Shown: one piece after another, positions 13,808 through 18,911 of the stretch
How the letters are laid out: each line of letters begins with the position of its first letter
Numbering within the stretch: position 1 is the stretch's first letter
Assembly: GCA_946478895.1 (NCBI GenBank)
Contig: CAMLDY010000048.1
Span: 1 to 18,911, forward strand
From: an uncultured Gemmatimonadota bacterium
GTDB lineage: Bacteria > Gemmatimonadota > Gemmatimonadetes > Gemmatimonadales > Gemmatimonadaceae
Reading direction: 5' to 3'
Length of the DNA stretch: 18,911 nucleotides
Program-made: the position numbers and the translations under genes
The notes under the pieces: model-generated
Seen by the model: only the letters and a program-made list of their open reading frames with translations
The model's database searches: none
Told to the model about the DNA's origin: nothing

Positions 13808-14820
13808 AGCAGTGCCAGCAGCGCAAATGTCGCCAGCCAATGCTCGCCCATGTAGTCGCCAGTGACGTGAGGGAGGCTCGCTGCGAGATGGACGGCAGCG
13901 GCTTCGAGTGCGACGGAATGCCGCGGATCGTCCGGCGGCCACGTCGCCGCCAGCGATCGCCAACACCACGCGCGACTCAGGTTCAGGCCATCGAGGTGCG
14001 CAATCTTCCCATCGCTGCGATCGCTTACGGTGGCCGGTATGAACAATGTTGTCGGTTGCCGCCGTTCGAGTCGCGGCAGAAACGCGTCGAGCCAACTTAT
14101 GAATTCGTCTGGACCGAGCACACGCTGCATGCATACCGCCTCGACCAATGCCGAGGACAGAAAGTCGTCACCGCCCGGTTCCCACGCCTGGCAATCTCGA
14201 TCATCGAAGAACCACTCCCGCGCCTTGTTGCCCAGCGCGGAGCGCAGTTTCTTGCGCCCGCTGACGTCGGCGTATTCGAGTGCGAGCGTGATCGCAAAGG
14301 CGCTGTTGAAATGCGTTCCAACTCGTGTCGGGTACGTCGCCTTGGGCAGAAACTCGAGAAACCTGTCGGCGAACGCTTCCGCAAGCGGCGTCAGTGCGGT
14401 GCTCCATCGCCGCGCGCGCTTCGTCTCGTGTCGCGCCAGCTCCGCTGCCAGCATCAACAGCCACGCCCAGCCATAGGGCCGCTCGAAGGTCCGCGCCGAG
14501 GGACGCAAAAGGTATTTCAATTCGCGTCCCACGTTCGCCGCTGTGAGGTGCTCATCGAACAATGCTTCGATCCGTTTCGCTTCGCGGATCTCCGGAGCGA
14601 TTCGCAGTAGCGACGCGAGCAGCCAGTAGCCGTGCACGCAGGAGTGCCAGTCAAAGCTGCCGTAAAAAACCGGATGCATCTCGCGCGGAGTTTTCAGGTC
14701 GCTGCGACGCGTCAGCACGTGATCGAGCTTGTTTGGATACTCTCGCGTGACGTGCGCCAGCGCGACGCGCGCGAAGCTCGCTGCGTTGGCGGCGTCGAGC
14801 CGCGTCCACTCCGACCTCAA
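13804..14820 (-). CDS. DUF2891 domain-containing protein
   Basis: Soluble, helix-rich protein of 338 aa covering the full family. The diagnostic stretch HPVFYGSFDWHSCVHGYW is at residues 49-66, followed by PYGWAWLLMLAAEL, THFNSAFA and GGDDFLSSAL, and by GDYMGEHWLATFALLAL at the C-terminus. The conserved His, Asp, Trp and Cys residues suggest an enzyme, but no reaction is established. The TTG at 14820 overlaps the DUF979 stop as TTGA (14820-14817). The next in-frame ATG is Met48, inside the conserved region, so the TTG start is well supported. Genes for this family often lie beside DUF969/DUF979, which fits here and suggests a role in the metabolism of the transported compound (inference). Confidence 0.88.
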   Translation of the reverse strand: MRSEWTRLDAANAASFARVALAHVTREYPNKLDHVLTRRSDLKTPREMHPVFYGSFDWHSCVHGYWLLASLLRIAPEIREAKRIEALFDEHLTAANVGRELKYLLRPSARTFERPYGWAWLLMLAAELARHETKRARRWSTALTPLAEAFADRFLEFLPKATYPTRVGTHFNSAFAITLALEYADVSGRKKLRSALGNKAREWFFDDRDCQAWEPGGDDFLSSALVEAVCMQRVLGPDEFISWLDAFLPRLERRQPTTLFIPATVSDRSDGKIAHLDGLNLSRAWCWRSLAATWPPDDPRHSVALEAAAVHLAASLPHVTGDYMGEHWLATFALLALL

Positions 14821-15773
14821 CGACGGAAGACGAGGAAATTCATCAACAGAATGTTCGCCCCGAGCAGGACGAGCGCCGTCGGTATCTGCACCTTTATCAC
14901 GGCATTCTCATCGGGCAGCTCGAGCAGAGCCGTCGGCACGATGTTGAAGTTCGCCGCCATTGGAGTCATGAGGGTTCCACAGAATCCCGACAACATTCCG
15001 ATCGCTGCCATGATGGTCGGGTCGCCGCCGAATTTCTGCACGATCAACGGCAGGCCGATTCCCGCGGTCATCACGGGGAACGCGGCAAACGCATTCCCCA
15101 TGATCATGGTGAATAGCGCCATGCCCACCGCATAGGTGGTGACGACCGCGGCGGGATGATCGAGCGGAATCCAGCGCTGCGCCAGACCGGAGATCACGTT
15201 TCCCACCCCCGCAACGGCGAACAGCGCCCCCAGCGCGGCGAGCATCTGCGGCAGTACCGCCGCCCACCCGACGGCGTCGAGCAGCCGGCGTGCTTCGGTT
15301 ATCGGCGCCGACGCGGGCGGACGCAGCATCGCCATCCCGATCGCGAGCGCAACCAGCGTCGCAATGGCGAGCGATATGACCGTCACCTGCTTCACATCCA
15401 CCAGCGGCATTCCCGCAATGCTCACTCTCCTGAACACGATCGTCCCGAACACCGTTACGATCGGAATTGCCAGCGCGGGAATGAACAGCTTGTTGCCCCA
15501 CCGCTCGGCGCCGGCTTCACGCTCTTCCCTGCTACTGCTCTCGCGGCCGCTCTGTCCGAGCCCGCGAATGCTCGCCACCAACACCATTCCGATGACGAGA
15601 AACCCGTTCACGACATCGGGCAAATAGCTCCCGACGAGGAAGGTGACCGCGTAAATGCCCCAGAACGCCGTATTGTTGAAGCGGCGTCGATTGCTGCGAT
15701 CCCGCCAGTTCACGATCGCGACGCCGGCCATCATCAGGCCGCTCAGCCAGTAGATGTGCTCGAGGGTGATCAA
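14817..15773 (-). CDS. DUF979 family subunit of predicted 5-oxoproline transporter
   Basis: Inner-membrane protein of 318 aa with about nine or ten hydrophobic segments. It begins ITLEHIYWLSGLMMAG and includes NTAFWGIYAVTFLVGSYLPD and the conserved GNAFAAFPVMTAGIGLP and TPMAANFNIVPTALLEL regions typical of DUF979. The family is named as a 5-oxoproline (pyroglutamate) transporter subunit on the basis of gene clustering; direct transport evidence is limited as far as I know. A longer frame reaching 16022 is open, but its extra 83 residues are Arg/His-rich and overlap the DUF969 gene. The TTG at 15773 overlaps the DUF969 stop as TTGA (15773-15770). The DUF2891 gene follows with the same kind of overlap. 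Confidence 0.85.
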   Translation of the reverse strand: MITLEHIYWLSGLMMAGVAIVNWRDRSNRRRFNNTAFWGIYAVTFLVGSYLPDVVNGFLVIGMVLVASIRGLGQSGRESSSREEREAGAERWGNKLFIPALAIPIVTVFGTIVFRRVSIAGMPLVDVKQVTVISLAIATLVALAIGMAMLRPPASAPITEARRLLDAVGWAAVLPQMLAALGALFAVAGVGNVISGLAQRWIPLDHPAAVVTTYAVGMALFTMIMGNAFAAFPVMTAGIGLPLIVQKFGGDPTIMAAIGMLSGFCGTLMTPMAANFNIVPTALLELPDENAVIKVQIPTALVLLGANILLMNFLVFRR

Positions 15774-16453
15774 CCGCTGTCTCGCTCGGCGGCAACGTCG
15801 CGGCGCAGACGCCGCTCCATCAGCAGCAGCCTCGTGCAGTGAATGATCATCGCCGAAATCGCGGTGGGAATCGCCCATATCGCCAGCTGCGCCGGCTCGA
15901 CGTGGATGCCGTTCTGATCCAGAAAACCCTTGATCAACAGGATCGAGCCGATGGCGATGAAGATGTCTTCCCCGAAAAAAAGCGCGACGTTGTCGACCGC
16001 GGCTGCGTTGGCGCGAATCCACAAGCGCACCTTCTGCGGGAGCTCACCGTATTTGTTTTCCGCCGCGCCTTCCGCCATCGGCGCAATCAGTGGCCGCACC
16101 ATCTGCGCGTGCCCGCCCAACGAGGTGAGACCGAGCGCGGCAGTGATCTGCCGCACGACGAAGTAGATGAGCAGAACCCGCGATGTCGTGGCGGCGCGAA
16201 ACCCGGAAACGACCGTTCGAGCGCGTTCCTTGAGCCCGGCGTGCTCCAGCAGTCCGATCACCGGCAGCACCAGCCACACGATTGCGACGTAGCGGCTGGT
16301 GATGAACGCTTTCCCGAACGCCGCCACGACTGCCAGAGGGCCGAGTCCGCTCGCGATTCCCGTCGCCAGTCCCGCGACGGTCACCACCAACAGCGGATTG
16401 ATCCGGAGAACGAATCCGATTACGACGACGGCAACGCCAATCAGCGTAAGCAC
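15770..16453 (-). CDS. DUF969 family subunit of predicted 5-oxoproline transporter
   Basis: Inner-membrane protein of 227 aa, normal for DUF969, with about five or six hydrophobic segments. Family features include TLIGVAVVVIGFVLRINPLLVV at the start (TM1), the ITSRYVAIVWLVLPVIGLLE segment, GGHAQMVRPLIAPMAEGAAE and DNVALFFGEDIFIAIGSILL. It is always paired with DUF979, as here, and the pair is thought to form one transporter for 5-oxoproline. The start is a GTG at 16453 and no Shine-Dalgarno is visible. It is the first gene of the operon; the promoter must lie in the 35 bp between this start and the hairpin at 16489-16518, unless transcription reads through from the DUF5916 gene. Confidence 0.87.
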   Translation of the reverse strand: MLTLIGVAVVVIGFVLRINPLLVVTVAGLATGIASGLGPLAVVAAFGKAFITSRYVAIVWLVLPVIGLLEHAGLKERARTVVSGFRAATTSRVLLIYFVVRQITAALGLTSLGGHAQMVRPLIAPMAEGAAENKYGELPQKVRLWIRANAAAVDNVALFFGEDIFIAIGSILLIKGFLDQNGIHVEPAQLAIWAIPTAISAMIIHCTRLLLMERRLRRDVAAERDSG

Positions 16454-16488
16454 CGGTCAAAACTGCGCCGCGTACAGCCCACCAAACA

Positions 16489-16518
16489 AGAGCGGGTGAC
16501 ATCGCTGTCACCCGCTCT
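16489..16518 (-). terminator. Perfect 13-bp hairpin between the DUF5916 gene and the DUF969 operon
   Basis: AGAGCGGGTGACA and TGTCACCCGCTCT form a perfect 13-bp stem with the 4-nt loop TCGC. It starts 27 nt after the DUF5916 stop. In minus-strand direction it is followed by TTGTTTGG, a modest T-tract. It is best read as the terminator of the DUF5916 gene. Because the next gene starts only 35 nt further on, it could also act as a partial terminator or mRNA-stabilising hairpin in a longer transcript. Confidence 0.7.
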
Positions 16519-16545
16519 GACACCACCGCCGTTGCAGCCTGGTGC

Positions 16546-18911
16546 TTACCGCCCGATCCAGTAGTTGACCTTCACCTGGAAAACGTTCGTCGGACGATCG
16601 CGGAAGATGGCGCTCTTTTGCGCGCCGAAGTCGAAGTTGCCGTTCGGGTCAAAGCCACTTCGGCTCTGCGTCCAGACAAAGAAGACCGTCGAGCCTGGTC
16701 GATACTCCCAGCGGACCACCGCGTTCCCGATCAGGGAGCGGACGGTGAAATCCGGATCTCCGAACGAGAACGAGGCGGCCGGTCCGGCACCATCGGGATC
16801 GACGGTATAATGCGCACCCGAGCTCGCCGTCGCCGGCGTACGCGTGATCGTCCCGATGTCCTGGCCATAAATGACTTTCTTGTACGTCCGAGGCGCCGCG
16901 AACTCGCGGAACGAAGAATACGCTCCACTGGCGATGAAGGGTTGCGCGAAGAGCTGAAGCGTCAGATTGGGGTTGAAGGTCCAGTTGACCCGGGTATCCA
17001 GAGACAGCGTCCGGCTCTTGAGGAACCCGAAGACGTAGCGCGTTCCGTAGAAGCTCGTCGCCGTCGGATCTTCAACTGCCGTCACGTACTGGGCAGCGTC
17101 CTCATCGGCAACGAAGCTCGGTGACAGGCTGATGAACACGTTCGCCGCCGGCTTGAGCCCCACGCCTGGCTGGATGATGAGAGTGTGGGTGTTCGAGTTC
17201 ACGCCGCGGCCAAACTGTGTGGAAAGATCGAAGACCGCCCGGCGCCGAGCGTCGGTCGAGATCTCCAGCATCCCGAACTTGTAGCCGGTGCGCATCACCA
17301 CCGGACCGCCGCGCGTCAGCCTGTCGTCGAGAACCGTCGGATGGTAGATCGCGAAGCTTCTGATCTTCCAGTAGTTGAGGAACATGTTCTCGTAATAGGC
17401 CTGCATCTGCTCGTCGGTCTTGTCGCCATCGTAGTTGAATTGCTGTTGGCCGCCGACCAGCCACGCGATCTCGCGATACCATTTGCCCGGCGTTACCCAC
17501 TGGCTGCCGATGTTCGCGTTCATCCACTTGTAATCCGAGCGGTCGAGGAACGACAGATCGTTCGTCTCGAAGCCGGGGCTGCGCCAGTTCTGCGCCGCTT
17601 CCCACAGCCAGAAGCCGTTGTCCTTCGCGACACGGGTGTAGAAACCGTAACCGCGGAGTGAGTTCGCTGTTGGATCGTAGCGGGTGTCGAACAGCCCGTC
17701 AGTAGTGACGCGGCGATCCGGTCTCTGATAGTAGTGGGCGCTCGACTGCTCCGTCTGCGCGATCGCCGCCGTCGAGCCGGCGACATTGGACCCGACGATC
17801 GACCCCATCCACGAGTAGTTCCGTTGCGCCCAGCGGTGATTCCAGTCGATACCTGCCGCTTCAGCGTGGCTGCGCAGCCGGTCGCTGACGATGGTATCGT
17901 CGAGATTGCGCAGGACGGATGTGAACACGCCGCCGATGGTAGTCGCGCCCTGATTGAGATCCTTTTTCGCTCGCCCCACGAAATAGTTCGTCAGCGGCTC
18001 CACTTGCTGCTTGATCTCGTTCGATGACGAGCTCGCGACATATCGCGCCGTCTCACTGCCCGTCAGCGCGTTCAGAAGCCCGATGGTGTAACCGCCCGCC
18101 GTCCGGCCGGTGATTTTCGCCGCGCCAAGTATGGTGGTGTTGTCGGGAGTGTCGGCGAAATTCGCGATGTCGCTGACGTACCCGTTGAGCTGCGGCGGCC
18201 GCCCGATTCGCCTCGAGTAAAACACGTCGAGGCTCGACGTGTTGCTGCAGAAGTAGCAGTTCATGCCCCCGAAGTCGAACGCGCTGCTGCCCGCGACGAA
18301 GAACGGCCGCTTCTCCTGATAGTACGTCTCGTACGCCGAGAGATTGATAGTCGCCGGATCCACTTCGACCTGCCCGAAATCGGGATTGATCGTGGCGTCC
18401 AGGGCGAGACTCGACGTCAGCAGGTATTTCATGTCCGCGCCGGCGCTGACGCGGCCGTAAGTGTTGTTGTGATATGGGTCGCCCGCCGGCGCGTACTTGA
18501 ATTGCTCGCGCGACTCCACGTAGGGAAGAATCTCGAGCTGGCGCGGCTGCGGCTCGATCCGAAGTCCGGTAAGCGAGCCGTAATATGCCGGACCACCAGC
18601 CTCACTCATCTTCCGGAACGACCACATGTCCTGCTCGTGCAGCCGGTCGGTGTAGCGCCAGATCTGAAGTCCCCACGTCTGCGTAGTGTCGTGCGAGAAC
18701 CGCAGCTGCGAGTAGGGAATCCGCATCTCCGCAGTCCACCCCAGTGAATCCACATTCGTCGCGGCTTCCCAGATCGGGTCCCAGGACGGATCGCCGTTGA
18801 ATTGATCGCCGCGCACCCCCGCCGGATTCACCTCGAACAACGCCTGATCGATCCGGTTGTGATACGGATCGAGAATGACCATCAGCTTGTCGGTCGTCAG
18901 CGAGTTGAACG
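16546..18911 (-). CDS. CBM9-like / DUF5916 outer-membrane-type protein, 5' end cut by window
   Basis: The last 787 or so residues of a large cell-envelope protein; the frame stays open to the window edge (FNSLTTDKLMVILDP at the start of what is visible). The first part, up to about residue 120, is the end of a carbohydrate-binding family 9-like domain (VILDPYHNRIDQALFEVNPAGVRGD and WTAEMRIPYSQLRF). The rest is the DUF5916 region: INPDFGQVEVDPATINLSAYE, QEKRPFF, FYSRRIGR and many alternating beta-strand stretches ending in VKVNYWIGR. The terminal aromatic/Arg ending and repeated amphipathic strands suggest an outer-membrane beta-barrel (inference). An unusual CYFC pair occurs within the insert before FYSRRIGR. 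Function unknown; related proteins are abundant in Gemmatimonadota, Bacteroidota and Acidobacteriota. A strong hairpin lies after the stop. Confidence 0.88.
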   Translation of the reverse strand, partial: FNSLTTDKLMVILDPYHNRIDQALFEVNPAGVRGDQFNGDPSWDPIWEAATNVDSLGWTAEMRIPYSQLRFSHDTTQTWGLQIWRYTDRLHEQDMWSFRKMSEAGGPAYYGSLTGLRIEPQPRQLEILPYVESREQFKYAPAGDPYHNNTYGRVSAGADMKYLLTSSLALDATINPDFGQVEVDPATINLSAYETYYQEKRPFFVAGSSAFDFGGMNCYFCSNTSSLDVFYSRRIGRPPQLNGYVSDIANFADTPDNTTILGAAKITGRTAGGYTIGLLNALTGSETARYVASSSSNEIKQQVEPLTNYFVGRAKKDLNQGATTIGGVFTSVLRNLDDTIVSDRLRSHAEAAGIDWNHRWAQRNYSWMGSIVGSNVAGSTAAIAQTEQSSAHYYQRPDRRVTTDGLFDTRYDPTANSLRGYGFYTRVAKDNGFWLWEAAQNWRSPGFETNDLSFLDRSDYKWMNANIGSQWVTPGKWYREIAWLVGGQQQFNYDGDKTDEQMQAYYENMFLNYWKIRSFAIYHPTVLDDRLTRGGPVVMRTGYKFGMLEISTDARRRAVFDLSTQFGRGVNSNTHTLIIQPGVGLKPAANVFISLSPSFVADEDAAQYVTAVEDPTATSFYGTRYVFGFLKSRTLSLDTRVNWTFNPNLTLQLFAQPFIASGAYSSFREFAAPRTYKKVIYGQDIGTITRTPATASSGAHYTVDPDGAGPAASFSFGDPDFTVRSLIGNAVVRWEYRPGSTVFFVWTQSRSGFDPNGNFDFGAQKSAIFRDRPTNVFQVKVNYWIGR

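Noticed and set aside
13808..14134. Long N-terminal extension of the four-TM protein
   Set aside because: It would overlap DUF2891 by over 300 bp on the same strand and has no hydrophobic or conserved segments.
15774..16022. N-terminal extension of DUF979 to an upstream start
   Set aside because: Extra 83 residues are polar and Arg-rich and lie inside DUF969; the family begins at the TTG at 15773.
15839..16564. Plus-strand open frame of 241 codons opposite DUF969
   Set aside because: Antisense shadow with Arg/Asp/His-rich composition and no family features.

Overview
This is a GC-rich bacterial window with tight gene packing. It contains a large outer-membrane-type protein with CBM9-like and DUF5916 regions, several lipoproteins, an Na+/solute symporter and a GHL10-type glycoside hydrolase. 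That mix suggests a Gram-negative soil or environmental bacterium, most likely Gemmatimonadota or a relative such as Acidobacteriota. This placement is inferred from gene content only; there is no rRNA or marker gene. I see no tRNA, rRNA, IS element, CRISPR array or prophage. The window looks like ordinary chromosome.

Layout. (1) 1-1361, minus: a 2,4-dienoyl-CoA-reductase-like SDR overlaps a LOG-family phosphoribohydrolase that runs off the left edge. (2) 1487-1969, plus: a small DUF4440/SnoaL-like lipoprotein. (3) 1970-2220: a compact set of hairpins ending in a good intrinsic terminator on the minus strand, a candidate small RNA or structured 3' UTR. (4) 2221-4749, minus: a two-domain retropepsin-like lipoprotein followed by a DUF5937/ArsR-type regulator. 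(5) 4770-6473, plus: a DUF72 protein and a tandem cupredoxin. (6) 6460-8010, minus: a GHL10 hydrolase converging on the cupredoxin gene. The likely terminator of the cupredoxin gene lies inside the hydrolase coding sequence. (7) 8031-11742, plus: a probable operon of small lipoprotein, NRAMP-like transporter with an atypical metal site, two small PRC-barrel-like proteins and a succinate-semialdehyde-type dehydrogenase. (8) 11751-16453, minus: a five-gene operon, DUF969 - DUF979 - DUF2891 - four-TM protein - Na+/solute symporter, in which every junction is a 4-nt stop/start overlap. (9) 16546 to the right edge, minus: the DUF5916 protein, 5'-truncated by the window and followed by a perfect 13-bp hairpin.

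The two transport operons are the most interesting parts. In the first, an NRAMP homologue has lost the canonical DPGN and MPH metal-binding signatures and is linked to two PRC-barrels, which suggests a different substrate and possibly accessory regulation. In the second, the DUF969/DUF979 pair (family name: 5-oxoproline transporter subunits) and its frequent neighbour DUF2891 are coupled to a second transport system made of a symporter and an unrecognised four-helix membrane protein. No 5-oxoprolinase or pyroglutamyl peptidase gene is visible. Many genes here use GTG or TTG starts overlapping the previous stop, so ATG-only gene finding would misplace several starts.
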